64,000 nucleotides of DNA from Archilochus colubris (GCA_023079485.1 CM041084.1:120264467-120328466); one strand, 5' to 3'; counted from the stretch's first letter, positions 24,301-37,910 are shown. Notes: generated by a model from the sequence alone, not told the origin. Numbers and translations: made by a program.

Positions 24301-24563
24301 AAATAATGCAAATAAAATTACTGCTATTTTCTGCAGGGAGGGGTAATTTCCATTAAGCTTTCTGTTAGAAGCTAGTTCAGTTGGCACATATCAGGAAACT
24401 TGATAAATCCTTTTTTCTCTTTTTAAAAGGGACAGTCTTAAAATGCTCACTACCCTTCTCAGATTTTTTCAATGCATACATTTATACTTTTTAAGCCATA
24501 GATTCTGTGATTCAGCAGAAACAACTCAGGTACTTACCATATCTTCAAAAATGTTCTCCAGGA
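18335..24563. other. Gene-free unique AT-rich sequence
   Basis: No gene or recognisable transposon supported. Two hairpins are notable: 22472-22506 (listed) and a GC-rich one at 23855-23882 (CAGCAGCCT / AGGCTGCTG, 10-nt loop). Open frames at 22.6-22.9 kb and 23.6-24.0 kb have no recognisable domains. Confidence 0.7.
22472..22506. repeat. Perfect 10-bp hairpin around a CCCCTA-rich loop
   Basis: TAAATACCCC (22472-22481) and GGGGTATTTA (22497-22506) are exact reverse complements. The 15-nt loop is TACCCCTACCTCTGT, so the CCCCTA motif occurs twice in a row at 22478-22489. This is not telomere repeat (CCCTAA). Confidence 0.8.
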
Positions 24564-24682
24564 AAGTATTTCCTTTGCCAGAATTGGATTTTAATTTTAT
24601 TTTTGAAAGAACCTTCTGTGCAGACACATTTTAGCACACTGAGACCCTTAGCATAAACCATATCTTTTAGAAAGGCTCATCT
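24564..24682. repeat. 119-bp direct repeat, copy 1
   Basis: It starts AAGTATTTCCTTTGCC and ends GGCTCATCT. It is matched base for base, without gaps, by 25432-25550, with only two differences (G/A in CACACTGAG versus CACACTAAG, and G/T in AAAGGCTC versus AAAGTCTC). Sequence just outside the two copies is unrelated. This copy lies in ordinary unique DNA and is taken as the donor. Confidence 0.95.
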
Positions 24683-25431
24683 CGTGTCTAGGAAAAATAT
24701 TGCTATCCTGTATACACACTACATTCTTTCAAACTTGCAAAAAAGGGAGATCCAGCTTTTTGTTGGTTTTTTTTTCCCTACAGTGATTAAGCAAGAGTGC
24801 CTACCTTGAGGCTCCCCTTCTGTTTCTTGTTTCTGATACAATAGGGATGTTCTGCTCCTTCTGGGACCTTTGCTTTGGGTCATGAAAATCTTTCCTAGAA
24901 GCATAATTAGGGGTCAGCAAACTCTTCCTGCTCTAAAAGGTGTTGAGTTTGGCCCTTTAAGTCCTTCAAAGGGCTTTCAGATCCTTTCCCATTTATTTTG
25001 GCCTAGTATTCTTTAAAGCAATTTGGTTTCCTGAAAAAAAGCATTTGACATTTAATCCTTAGTGCATGTTGCTAATCATCATTACTTCAGTGAAATGCAT
25101 CCTTTCTTATTTATTTCTTTTTCATCTAACAAAACTGTAGGTTGGACACCACCTGCGGGTCATCTTTTGTAATGCTAATGATGTTCTTTGGGGCTTGGGC
25201 TTTACACACAGATAAACTCAGATGTTTAATGCCTTTTGTTATGCTTTAGGATAGACACTTGGCTTCTACCTGCTGCTGTAAAAACATATGAGCCTTGCAT
25301 GGGTCCTGCATTAAGTTATACCAGTTGTGCTAAGCATGTGTGTTACAGAAACTGATTTGAACAGCTAATGTAGAACTCAGTATTAACAAATACATCACTT
25401 GCATTTTGGTCTTTTAATTTAATTTTTAAAT

Positions 25432-25550
25432 AAGTATTTCCTTTGCCAGAATTGGATTTTAATTTTATTTTTGAAAGAACCTTCTGTGCAGACACATTTT
25501 AGCACACTAAGACCCTTAGCATAAACCATATCTTTTAGAAAGTCTCATCT
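25432..25550. repeat. 119-bp direct repeat, copy 2, embedded in TTTAA-rich DNA
   Basis: 117 of 119 bases match 24564-24682, at a constant offset of 868. On its left lies CTTTTAATTTAATTTTTAAAT, and on its right a long (TTTAA/TTAA)n tract. This suggests that the copy was inserted into a pre-existing AT simple repeat. There is no poly-A tail, no target-site duplication and no terminal repeat, so retrotransposition or a DNA transposon is not indicated. Confidence 0.95.
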
Positions 25551-25616
25551 TAGTTAATTTAATTAAATTAATTAATTTAATTTAATTTAATTTAATTAAT
25601 TTTTTAAGTTAATTTT
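25551..25616. repeat. (TTTAA)n / (TTAA)n simple repeat
   Basis: About 65 bases of TTTAA and TTAA units directly to the right of the second 119-bp copy. A shorter piece of the same composition lies to its left (about 25411-25431). Confidence 0.9.
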
Positions 25617-26342
25617 CTCCCTACACTGTGTTTATTGCTACACATTTTGGGGGTTGCTATTTCTACTTTTTTTTTGCACACATGGCTTTGCACTTGAAAA
25701 TGCATGTGAGGTCAGGCAATCCACTATATGTTTCTCTCCCTTCTAACATGACAGGCATTGTCCTAATTTGTCTGCATGATTTGCATTAAGTGCGCTGATA
25801 AATCTGTTTCTTTGGGTTTTTTCCTCAGCTCACTTCTCTTTAGATATTTTTTAATATTTTAATCCCATATGCCATGTTCATCATCTGTAAATCATATCCT
25901 GAACTAGTGAGGCTTCCAGTGCTTGGAGTATTCTGAGAAAGGACTAATTCTGGAGTCCCTGTGCCCGGAATGCAAACTAAGAACTTTGAATAAAACCCAC
26001 CTCTTTCCAAAAAGTGGAGTTTTTAGAAGCATGGATCTTCAAGAAGATATGAATAGCCAATTCTATATCATGCTGCAAGCACCTAATCTCTTTTTCAGTT
26101 ACAGAGATTCCATTTCTCAAAATTTTCTTTCCAAGATGAAATGAATCACACACATTCCTATAGTTTCACTTTCCCTTTTTATGTATGCCATCAAAAACAT
26201 GTGTCTTATTTAAATTTTACATAAGGTGTAGATGTTATCTACATTTTGTCATGCAGTTTTCAAGCTAAGGAAAAGCTTAAAATTCAATTAAGTATGTCAG
26301 GGCATATTATATCCTTCTCATTACTTTTGTTTTCCCTTGACC

Positions 26343-26366
26343 CATTCTTTGAGTATTCAAAGAATG
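26343..26366. repeat. Perfect 10-bp hairpin, 4-nt loop
   Basis: CATTCTTTGA (26343-26352) and TCAAAGAATG (26357-26366) are exact reverse complements around GTAT. Confidence 0.8.
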
Positions 26367-28513
26367 TTCCATTTTAATATTCTTGTTGTCTTTTTTATTT
26401 TCAGAGATGTTAATCTGTGCCTGTTCCCTTATCTGATTCTTGTGTTTTGATGAGGTATTGTTTTTGCTGGTTCATCAGTCACAGTGCTTAATATATGTTC
26501 TTTATTCCATGACATCGTTCTTCGGTTTTGTTTAAAATAAATTGCTCCTTCATTGCATCGTCTCACACACTTCTGCATGAGAAGCTAAATCATTTAGAAG
26601 TGCAATCTTTAGTATCACAGGACTTTCACAAACTTTCCACCCCATGGTGGTCCTTGGTTGAACTACACTAATGCTGTGTGTAAATGAGTAAAAATTACTG
26701 TAGAAATGTATAAACATGGCATTATCAAGTCTGTGCCCCAGCTATGTTTTCATGTTGCACAGAAGCAAGGTTTAGGTTCCTACAGGACACCTTCTGTTCT
26801 ATACAGATGAGCTACAGCTGCTTAATCTGGGAAAAGGAAAGATCAGGCAAGAATCATTGTGGTTGAAAACTCAAAGCAGGGATAGATATCCTGGTAGACA
26901 CGGCTCAGAAACTCAAGTTGATGGTTCCTGACACATATATCGATATCACACTGAGATTCTCCATCTATATCTTCATTCTCTCATTACCATATTCTTTCTC
27001 TTAAAAAAAAATTTAAAAAGCAGAATTACAGAATACTGTGGAAGAAAAGGGGTAACGAGTGCAGTGATTTATTCTTTTTATTACTGTATCAGAGGGCCCG
27101 AGCAGAGCTTCTTTCCAAGCCTACAGAAAAATTAACTCTTCCTACGTGGAAAATGACCACTGAATTTACTGCAAAACACTGCATTTAGTTGGTGTGTAGG
27201 AAACCTTTATGGCATGTATATTTAGAAAGAGTGAACATTCTCTTCACCATGCTGTAAGCAATTCTTAAATTTCAGTTTTTGTAATTAATTGTGACTGAAA
27301 TGACATGTTTTATAAGCCCCAGCTTTATTTTATTGGTTGATACCACTACTGTATGTGGGTGGATATCTTTCATGGCAAAGGATAAATTTTCTGCTTGGCT
27401 ACAGTTATATTTCAGCATTCAGGTGTCCTTGCCATATTGCATTATTTATTCAAGAGAAAAAGATTAAGATTTTCCCTTGAAGAGTTTTAAATATCTTATT
27501 AAAACTGAGTTATTTTCTTACTTTTCCCTTATTTTTTTGGCTTCATATTGCTCTTTTTAAAGTACTTTGTTCCATAGAGGTTTCTCTATGATAAATTGAA
27601 ATTTAATTTTGGTATACAGTCTTCCCCTCAACCATCACCTTAGGAATGCACATTTATACCACTTATATTGTTATATATTCAGTTTTAGGCTTTCTCTTTT
27701 CTCTTGAGATCAATTACCACTGGAAGAAAATATATCTGTTAGGAAGTGGGGCTTTTTGAAAGTGTCCTGTCAGCTATATGGAGAAGGGCCAAGCCACTGC
27801 AGGTCTTATATATGTTCAAATAAATATATATATGAAGTATACGTGTATGTGCATGAGTATGCAAAAGTAATGTAGCAGAGTAGAACAGTAATAACAGTAA
27901 TCAGTAAAGATAAATGACAATAAAATCATGTGTATGTTTTGGGGGAGAGGAAAGAATGAACATGAGGGAGAGTGAGGAAGAGGATAGTAATTCAGCCTTT
28001 GGTTCTGGAAGTTTCTCCTGAGCAAGCAGATGTTCTTTCTTCAGCAGGCAAACAGGGATCTGAATTCATACAAAGTGCAGACCTGTTCTCATAGATTGGG
28101 AAGGAATTTGTATAGATGAATTAAGGGATCATAATGAAGTGGAAAATGGTTCTTTTGTCTTGACTCGTATATCTTGTCCTTTCTTCATCCATGCAAAGCA
28201 GCCACTTTCAGGTGCTCCTTTCAGCTGTGCCCACTGCTTGCAGCTGGTTTTACCATTCCATTACTAATGCTTTTGTACCACAAGATTCCTACAGTGCTAA
28301 TACTTAGCAGAACATCCCACATTAGCAAAGTTAATTAAAGACTACTCTTTATGCCAGAATGAGTGTTTTATCTTAAAATGTTAATAACCAGCTTCTGTGC
28401 TCTAGGCAGAAGGTCACCAACTATCAGCCACATTTTTCTTTTAACTTGTTGCTAAGCAAATGAAATTCAGAACACTGTTGAAAGCAAGCAATGCCATAGC
28501 TATAGCTCAAGAC

Positions 28514-28535
28514 AAAAAAAAAAAAAAAAAAAAAA
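28514..28535. repeat. Poly-A run, 22 A
   Basis: Uninterrupted A22. The upstream sequence is not recognisable as a LINE 3' end or processed transcript, and no flanking duplication was seen. Confidence 0.95.
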
Positions 28536-29851
28536 GACAGAAAATATCATAGTATTCATTTTTAGTGCATTTTTAACATTGTGCATGCACCTTTAACTGA
28601 GGAATAAAACAATAAAATTTGATATTATGTACAGGGTTACACATAAGAGTTAAAGTTGCTGTGAGAATCATAATTAAATTCTCTAAGGCTAATGCAAAGC
28701 AGTTTTTACTACTGTAGCAATTTTACTACATAGATATTGAATTAATTATTTTTAATAACTAAAGCCCAGTCAAATAACACACCAAACTCAGAATTAAATA
28801 GTGAACTGGTCAAGGTCCAAGTATTGCTTGCTGCATGCTGAATTGTCAAAACCTAATAAGCACAACTTCAGTGTGGAGTGAAGGTAGTTCCCAAAATGGG
28901 AACTAATTGCCATTCTATTCTTTGTAGTAAAAAAAGGAGGAAAATGGCAAGGTTCAAGGATTAAATTCTGTAGCCTTCTCATAGAAGTCACACCTGATTT
29001 ATAGCTTTGGAACTGAATATTCTGAATGAATTCTGTATGAGCCTGGGTGGGTTTATGGCAATATATGTTTGGTAGTGAGAGGAATCTACTCATCTCTTGA
29101 AAGAAAGCCTGCATTTCGGAGAAGGAACAATCCTTCTTTGAGGGAAATAAACCTGAAAGAAACAGATTTGGTTTTCAGCAGCTTTCTTATCACATTTCTT
29201 AGACCCTCAATCAGGACAAGTCATCTTTCTCATTCAGTTAGCAAAATCAATAGCTTCAGGGAGAATTTTGGTAGAGATATATACAGCTCACTTTGGATGA
29301 GCCAGGAACAGCCCAGAGAAAGACTGCTGCTCCTACAACAAGACCTTCAGCCATGTTCCTGAGAGCACCAGGGAATGACCTCTCAATACATCATACCTTT
29401 TGCCCATGCAGCAGTCAAAACTCGTTCCAAGATCCTGCAGGTACAGGACCTGTTGGTATAGAAAACCCCTGAAAATGTTACAAGGATCAACCTTTCTTAC
29501 AGAAGAGTAGAGCATTATAACTAATACCCTATGACAAACAGCCCCACTGCCTGCTGAATGCTGGCAACTCCACAGTCACTGCAGTTTTATTAATCACTAC
29601 GGAATTTCAGTTTTTGACCTCATCTACTGCTGCCTGCTGTGGAAAGAGCTGTCACAACCTAACAGTGTGAAGAACCAAATGGTACTCCATATTTCCCTGA
29701 CTAGTGGGATGTGAATTTCCCATGGATAGTCTTACATTTCCAGGTGCTGTTCTAAAAGGCAGCTTCTTTCAGGCAGCAGAAGTATGGCTTTCATTGAGCA
29801 CTTCTGACTTTTAAGTTTACAGCAAATGAACCAAAAAGAGTATCAAATATC

Positions 29852-29872
29852 TTTTTTTTTTTTTTTTTTTTT
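29852..29872. repeat. Poly-T run, 21 T
   Basis: Uninterrupted T21. It could be the poly-A of a minus-strand insertion, but the sequence to its right (from GATCTGAGG) is not recognised and no flanking duplication was seen. Confidence 0.95.
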
Positions 29873-31030
29873 GATCTGAGGTACAGTGCTAGAGCTAGAT
29901 GTATGTGGGTTGCACCAGCTTTGATATCCTATATAAAGTCCCACCGTGTGTTCATTAGCCCTCATGGCCTTCCTCTAAATCATTAGTCTACAAGAAGAAA
30001 TGCAGAATGGAGTAAAAAAAAAAATCTCATGCTGTTTTCTAGCAGTTTAAACTTAGTTTTGGTGCCTGTAGTTCTTTCAGACATTTCCCACATAAAAAAT
30101 ATTGAGCTTTAAACAGACCTGTAGCAAATGGCTCCTTCAACAGTTAAATGGCTGGACTCTGGACACTATGGAATTGCTTCACTTTGTGAGCATAGCTATC
30201 CACAGCTGCGGGTAGTTTGTGCCCAATCATGTCCTCAAGCAAAATAAACAGGCAAAACCAGTTATTTCCCAAGAAAATAAATGGTTTAGGTATTTCTCCT
30301 TATTCTGACCTCACTTGTGGCTATTTGCTGCGTAATAAAATCTCCTATTAAAAATAATTTTGTTTTCACACAATGAAAAGTGTGAAAGATCACTCCTCTC
30401 AATTGAGAGACTTCCAGTTTGATTTTGAAATGGAAGTATTCAACATAGACCTCAGAACACCCCAGGTGAAACAGCAATTGACCTTAACCAAATACTCAAG
30501 ATTTACTTCATCCAGACATAGCCACAGACTCACCTCTCTCTTTCTTCAGAGTGAAAGAAACAGAAGCAATCTGAGGTGTTAAGGAAAAATAAGATACAAA
30601 GAATTTACTGAAAAGTGAAAAAGTTTTTTATGAAATTTTTGGTAAGTGCAAGTGTTGGGAGGAAGAGGTTCATGGTGATAAAGGAGACTGTGAGTTGGTG
30701 AAGATGTCGGGTGGCCCCCTCCAGGTGCTCCCCAACAGCATTAGGAGGAAAACCGTGGTGGCTACTTGGCTGATGTGGGAATGACACCAGCTCCCTCTGA
30801 CTGAGGGAGAAGCAAGTCAGACATGAGCACAGAGGAAACAGCAGGTTTTTTGCTCAGGGCTATCAAACAGGGACCCTTAAAGAGTCCTATGATTTGATTT
30901 GTGACCCCTTATGTTATCTTTTTACCCCCTCCTGGAGCCTTCCTTATTGATACTCTCATCCTCTCCTAAATAAACATCCACCCAATTACTTTTCCCCCAT
31001 TAGTTCTAGTTTTGTAACAGCTATTTTCAG

Positions 31031-31450
31031 GGTTGGAGCACCTCTCCCATGAAGTGAGGATCAGAGTTGGGGTTGTTGAACCTAAAGAAGAGAAGGCTCC
31101 AGGGAGACCTCAGAGAAGCCTTCCAGTACCTGAAGGGGCCTATGGGATAGCTGGAAAGGGACTTTGGACAAGGACCTGGAGGGATGGGATGAGGGGGAAA
31201 GGTTTCTAGCTGCAAGAGGGGAGACTGAGATGAGATCTGAGGGAGAAATTCTTTGCTGTGAAGGTGGCAAGACACTGGCACAGGTTGTCCAGAGAAACTG
31301 TGGAGGTATCGATGTAAATAAGACAGAAGTGTCCAAGGCCAGGTTGGATGGGGCTTTTACCAGCCTGGTCTAGTGGGAGGTGTCCCTGCAGCAGAACAGT
31401 TGGAATCTTTGAGGTTCCAACCCAAACCATTCTGTGGTTCTATGGTTCTA
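31031..31450 (+). mobile_element. CR1 LINE, 3' end (420 bp, 5'-truncated)
   Basis: This is the classic 3' terminal part of avian CR1. Blocks in order: GGTTGGAGCACCTCTCCCATGA, GAGAAGGCTCCAGGGAGACC, CCTTCCAGTACCTGAAGGGGCC, a GAAATTCTTTGCTGTGAAGGTGG block, CACTGGCACAGGTTGTCCAGAG, AAGGCCAGGTTGGATGGGGC, GTCTAGTGGGAGGTGTCCCTGC, and TTCCAACCCAAACCATTCTGTGG. It ends in two degenerate terminal repeats (TTCTGTGG, TTCTATGG) and TTCTA at 31450. The 5' truncation near 31031 is the usual outcome of target-primed reverse transcription. Several open frames on both strands cross it, but none is a gene. It looks less diverged than the other CR1 pieces in the window, judged by eye. Confidence 0.95.
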
Positions 31451-32548
31451 CCCGGTATTTCTGTTTCTTTCTCTGTACCTGCTACAAGAAAAGTCCCTGT
31501 AAAGTCTGTAACAATCTGTAAAGTCTGGCTGTTTCTCACATAACACCTTTTAACAACCTGTACAATCCACTATTCTTTATGATATTATAAGCAACTTTTT
31601 TAGTTCCTCATGAATTTTCCTCCTATTATGTCCAGCAGTTCCTCAGGTCCTGTTCAGCTGGCTTAGCCTTAGATAGGGCCTAGCCAGCAGCCTATTCATC
31701 TGCCTAAAACCTTAACATGTGGGCTAAATAACATTTTACAAATACATATTCCATAGAACCACTTGAAAGAAAACAAGCTTTTTTTTTAATTGAACGTGCA
31801 ATTCAGTACAGTTTTTATTGTCTTGGCTGAGCTTACAGATGCACTGCATTTTTAAAAAATGCATACTGTTCTGGTAGCTGTTGTGGGCAAGGATAATTTT
31901 TCCATACTTAACATTTCTGTATATTTAACCTAATAAGACTGTTTTTACCAATTACAAACATATTTTGCATAAAGGAATACCAAAGGTTAGAAGTCAGAAA
32001 GCAGAAGTGAAGATTTGGGAAGCAGCACGACATGAAAGAACACCATGAACAGCAAATAATGAAAGATGGACATATGGAGATGAGAGGCAGTTGTTCCATA
32101 ACACACCCTCCCATTCTCTGCCCTTTAACAAGGGCCCTGTGAAGTTTTACCAAATTTTTATCAAAGTAAAAATTGTGCCTTTCATTTCAAACCTGTATGT
32201 TCAGTGATCATGTCTGAAAGTGTAATAAGCAACAGAAAATGTGAGGACACCACCTTTGATGTGGGAAATAATTATATAATTGATTATGGGGGAAAACTAT
32301 CTGAAATAGATTAAGGGGAAGTATTATGCAAAAACTGCTGTAAAAATAAACATAGATAAAAACTGAGTAATAACTTTGAGAAACAAATAACTAACGTGCA
32401 TTTAAAGAATAAAGAGTACACATACATAACACGAGTCCCATTTATGCCTACAGTTCCTCAGTGATGGACTTACACATTCAGGAGCTTAGATGCAGAAATA
32501 TTTAAGAAAATTCATAAATTTTTTGGCTGTTATTTGAAGCCAAAATTT

Positions 32549-32636
32549 GAAAAAAAAAGAAAAAATCACAAAAACATGAAGCAAAAACAGAAGAAAACCC
32601 TGAAAAAAAAAAACCAACAAAACAAAACAAAACATA
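32549..32636. repeat. A-rich / A-C-rich low-complexity tract
   Basis: A9 and A5 runs, then A-rich sequence and an (AAAAC)n-like end. No transposon body is attached. Confidence 0.85.
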
Positions 32637-35600
32637 CAGTGCCTTAGTAACACTATGTAAGGATTAAATTATACTTATGATTCACAGTGCAATAAATCAC
32701 CTGGCAGAGACAGAGAACTTGAAAATCTCAACTAGCACTTAAATGTGATTTTCCTCACTTGGATCCTGATATCAAACTGCAAATTGTGTACCATTGTTCT
32801 CCAGTCAACCTTCAGCTAAGCAGGACACGTTGAGAGCCAAAGCTTTGGCTTTAGGCAATAAATGTAAATGGTATTTTTCAAGCCTCATATTTGTTAGACA
32901 ATGGACTACCTGCATGCATGTTAAAAATATTCAAGCTATCTTGAAGGACTAAAGTAAATAAAGTTGATTTCTAATTGTACATATTCTTAGTCTGACTTCT
33001 ATTTTTTAAGTTGTAAAGAAGGGGGAAAATTTCTTACGGAGAAACAGAATCACAGCCCAGGTGCAGATTTTTCAAGCTGTGACATAAAGGCAACTTCATG
33101 AGGGGAGGTTAAGTCATGGCCTGTTATTATTCTAGGGGTTCTGAAGGAAGTTTTGAAGAGGGAAAGGGAGGGAAGAATAAGACTGCAAAAGAAAACATGT
33201 TAAAAATACACTGAAAATAATTTCTTGAAATATGCTCAATTCAGAAAGAGTTGAATAAAACAGGTTCCTGTGACGATCATAACAGCCAAAGTGAAGAATT
33301 ACAGAAAAAATAATCTGAAAAAAGTCTTTGGGAGGTCACCAAACCCATCTTCCCCCTCAAACATTTGAGACGAAATTAAGGAAATACCAATGCTCAATAA
33401 CAACCTGGGTTCTGTTGTTGAAGTAACACAGACACATTGTGAATACACTTTGGATTTTTGATCTTGGTAACATTGAATTAACTATTAGTGCTGGCAAACC
33501 AGGCTAAGAAAGACCAGTTTTTAGTGAAGATGTGATAATCTTATTTGTTAACTGTGCCATATTAAGGCTATATTATTAAGTAGTCCCTACTCAAATACTA
33601 TAGAATCCATTCTGCAGTTAAGGTGATAAAATCTAACCTTACATGAGACTGGTTAATCCAAAGTGTTATTAGGCGTCTGCACATGGACAACTGACTCAAA
33701 TCCTTAATAACTTTGAAACCACTACCATTTTGATAAATTTGGTCTGATTTCCTACAGATTTAAACTATCTATTGACAAATAAGATACATAGACACACATA
33801 CAATTATAGGCAGTGGATCCCCTAGGGAAGCATGCTGAAAAATAAACACATCACTTACAGAAGAATGTGTTTCTTGAAATTTCAAAGCAGTTCATCAAAA
33901 AATTAGGTTGTCAATAGGTTTTTCAGTTCATGTGTATCTGCTGCATAATAAATTTGGAGAAGAAGTCTTTTAAATATCATTTCCAGCAAAAGAAGACAGT
34001 CCATCCTCATAAACTGATGATGGGAAGGGGCCAAGCATTGGGGAAAATGTATATGACTGTAAAAGTCAATAGTGATTTCTGTTTATTAGTCTTTGTTAGG
34101 TTTGCTGAATGCATGAGAGAAGTGCACTAATATATTTATGTAAGGCTGTCAAGTCAGGCAACCTGAGAACCCTGCAGTGACAGAGAGCTACTCTACAAAG
34201 CAGCTGGTAGGGCATGGGGAAAATTATGGGAGCTCTGGTCATAGAGATGCTTTAATATGTGAACATGATTCTGAAAAGACTGACATCTTCATGCAACATA
34301 TTATGGATTTATGGCGGGCGAAAAGGCTTTTTTTTTTCATGTGTATATGGGTTTCTTCTAATTCAGAAAGTCATAGATAAAATTTTTAGAGATACATTAT
34401 ATTATAATGAACTTCTGCACACTGAAGTAGGAGTAATAACTATGCCAAACAGCTTACAGACTAACCATGATGTTAAGGATTTTCATGAAAACCTGACAGT
34501 TTCATATAAGCTACTTGAATGAGAGAATATTTTCTCTGAGACTTATGTCAAGTTCAAGGCCTAATTATTTCGCAGTGAAAAGACATGAAACCAGAGCAGA
34601 AAGTAGGAAAGTATGAAGGCCAAGTTGAAACTATTTCACAAAGCCCTAAGTCCTTTTCAGGCACACAAGCTCAGCAGTGGACATTGCTAATATGATTCCC
34701 TCTGCTGTACAGCAGAATAAGCTTATTTGTTTCAATCTGTTCTTGACTAAAGACACTTACTTTACCACAAATTAAAATGCCATGATTTTAACTTTCCCTT
34801 TTAAGTGTGATCTAGTGGATAAGACAATGGCCTGAGACTTTTTTGACTTGTTGCCTAGTACAGGACACATTGCACATCATCTAACTACTTTATGCTTTAC
34901 CATGCTAATCTCTAATCACTGTGAGACCTGAGGAGAAAAAGGAGAAGACCAGAGAATTTTTTTTTTTTTTTTATCTTGAATGACCTTCTTCTATGTAAAA
35001 TTGGTATCTGATACCTGAAATTACTACTTTCCTCAGCATGGATTTATGACCATACCATCATTCCCAGAGTTGTGTATATGTTAAACACTGCCCTGGAGAA
35101 AACAATTACTTTGTGCTTCTTGTAAGAGTTAAACCTTATTTAGTTTTTCCATCATTTTTCCTCCCTGTGCCAGTGTCAGCAGGAATACTGAAATCCTCCT
35201 GGCTCATCAGATTGTTTTCTTAACCTGTTTCCAAATAGTTTTTTTGCTTTGTTTCATTTTTTAATAGAAAATTAACATGAAGTACAGGAAAACAGAATGC
35301 AAGTTACTGCACCCACTTTAAGTTATTGCTGGAAGAAAGCTACTGTGGCATAATTTTTTTTTTTTTCCTTCATTGAAAACAGTTTCTGTTTGTCCCCATA
35401 TGATTTCAAGCTCCAGAAAATAACTAAAATAATTTTGCTTTATAGTTAAAATGTACAAGAAATAGCATGGTACCATGAGAAACTGACCTCTGAACTTCAG
35501 CTGAAATCACAAGAAAACTCATGAAATTATAAAAGCACATTGATTTTCTCCTTATTTGCTGGAAAATGTTGAATGCTGAAAAATCTGATCTTAGAATGGT

Positions 35601-36344
35601 TGGAACTGATCAGAGGGGATAGGAAGAGTCCATAGTGCTGTTTTCCTTTTAAACCATCCTTTGCAATGGCCATTAGAAATAGAACCAAACCTAGTGACCT
35701 TATTCATATGCTCAAAATTAATGGAATATATCATGTTTGGACCCGTAAGTTTGTTGGGGAGAAAATTTCAGGAGTGAAAGGAAATCTACAAGCTGAGCAT
35801 ATGGATGTTGTGACTGAAGATTAAGGGGCCTTTGGCTGTAGTTCTCAACTTTAGTCCAGCCATGGGGCAGACAGGAGGAAATAAGAAGTTAGTATGAGAT
35901 GATGGAGGTGTAACAACCTTCTCAGGCAGGAAGAGGACCAGCTGCTTGTTCAGAGAGGATAGCATAGGCCTGAAAAAACTACTCATATAGGGATTTTCAC
36001 ACTTCTCCTGTAAAAAATGTGAGGCTATAATAACTAGTAAAACTGCAGGCTTCCCAGGTTAAGATGGAGGCTGTAACTAAAGGCAAGGCTTTTCTGCTTT
36101 CTATGTTTTTTTCTTTTAATCATTGATATTTTGACAGAAGCACTCAATTCTATATTCTAAGTCAAAACTAGTGAAATTGATGTCACTTCCTAAATTATCA
36201 TGTTTATGAAAATAATTCAAAAGAGGATGGAAGGTCCTCTCCCTGAATTCTGGAAAAGATGAAATGTGTTTGTAGTGAAGGCAGGTTCACAAGTTCCACT
36301 GATTTCCCTGGGTAAAAAAGTACTCCATAAATTTATTATTTGGG

Positions 36345-36381
36345 GTTGGTTTTTTTTGTTGTTGTTTTTTGGTTTTTTTTC
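36345..36381. repeat. T/G-rich low-complexity tract
   Basis: Runs of T with GG and GTT interruptions (GGTTTTTTTT, GTTGTTGTTTTTTGG). This is the complementary type of the A/C-rich tracts elsewhere in the window. Confidence 0.85.
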
Positions 36382-37889
36382 CTTTGATTGGCTGCTTAGG
36401 TCTACACTGTCCCCCAATTTCCCCCTGGAATTCACACCTAAAGAATCAGAAGAGAATGCAGGAACTGTGACTGCCAGCAAAAACCTCACTGTATCACAAT
36501 AACACACAACTTTAGGGAGCTGCTGCAATGTTTGGCACTAGTACCCACAATTACAGCATGATGTCAAGAATTGTAGCACAGAGAGGGAAAAACATCAGCC
36601 AATACAAACACCAGCTATGAAAAAAATGCAGGATCTCACTGTACATTGTGTCAATCTAACATGTATCCAAGATATGATTTCATTCCTATTAAAAAAGAAA
36701 GTTGGAAAATATATCCAATCTCACATAATCCTTTGGAGGCGGGATGGTTTTCTTTTCTTAATTTCTTCATTTTCTTTGTTGAGTTTTAATTCTTGAAAGC
36801 ATTTATAAATTCTTGCATATTTCAGTATACTGGTTTTTCTTCTGAGAAGTTGACAAGATTATTGCAGCTCCTGTTGATCCTGGTAGCTCTGGCAGCCATT
36901 AACAGAAGGAGAACTTTTTGATTCCAGAAGACTCAGAACACTCTATCATCTGAGCCATAAGGACCAAGGTGATAAAAAAACATGGACTCCTGCAATATTT
37001 TTTAAACTCTCTCCCTTGTCAACAGTCACTGGAGCACATTTTAAATTGGAAGAAACAGTGCATGCTTCCTGTCTGGCTATATATGTGGATGTTAAACCAA
37101 TATCTACATTATATGTAAGTAAATCAATCAGTCTATAAAATCACTACAATGCTTGGAAATTTCTCTTTTAAATATATCTACTTTCCAGCTGTTATAGAAA
37201 ATATGCTGGACTAAAAATGAATATAAATGTAGCAACTTAAGCTGCACCAAATAAGCAGGTTTTTGAGAGGTACACCTTTTAACAATTTGAAAAAAGAATA
37301 TGACATGGTAAACCATAGGGAATGAAATCCATCCTTGTGCAAAGCTAATACTTCTACATTAAATACCCTAATTTAAATGCCACACAAGATTTAAGAAGCA
37401 TACATCAGAAAGTCTTATACTGATATTCTAGAAGCAGTGGCCTATTTAAAGCAGATATAGCTGAGAAAAAGAGGAGAGAAATGGAACTACCCACATGATA
37501 TACCACTACTATCACTTATGTTTTACCGCTGTATTTAATAAAAAAGAGATATTTTGAAGGAACTAAATCAGCAGAGAAGTACCTTTTGGTAAGATAAAAA
37601 GTCGAAAGTCAGGCCATTTTAGAAAATCTCTTAATTAAATAAAGTTAATAAATGATGAAGAGAAAATAATTATTTTATAATCTAATTTCATATAATTCCA
37701 TATAAAATATAATATCATATATTTCATGTAACTGATTAGGAACTCTAACATCCACATGATCACATGTCTAGAGTGAATGGACAAAATTAAAATATTTCTG
37801 ACTTAGGATTTCTGTCCTTTACTACAGTTTGAATTTTCTTCATGTCCTTTTCACTGACAGATAATTGCAGTGGCTGCACAATGTTCAAC

Positions 37890-37910
37890 AAAAAAAAAAA
37901 AAAAAAAAAA
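37890..37910. repeat. Poly-A run, 21 A
   Basis: Uninterrupted A21. No recognisable retroelement body or flanking duplication. Confidence 0.95.

Larger units (their letters stand above)
25617..31030. other. Gene-free unique AT-rich sequence
   Basis: No gene supported. It contains a poly-A run of 22 (28514-28535), a poly-T run of 21 (29852-29872) and a 10-bp hairpin (26343-26366). The 30.6-31.0 kb part, directly before the CR1, is slightly less AT-rich, but I recognised nothing in it. Confidence 0.7.

Noticed and set aside
21764..29949. Shared 13-mer AAAGTCCCACCGT near 21.77 kb and 29.94 kb
   Set aside because: The flanks do not match, so it is most likely coincidence and not a repeat family.
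31027..31430. Several open frames on both strands of 60-84 codons
   Set aside because: They lie within the 3' end of a CR1 element and are by-products of its composition.
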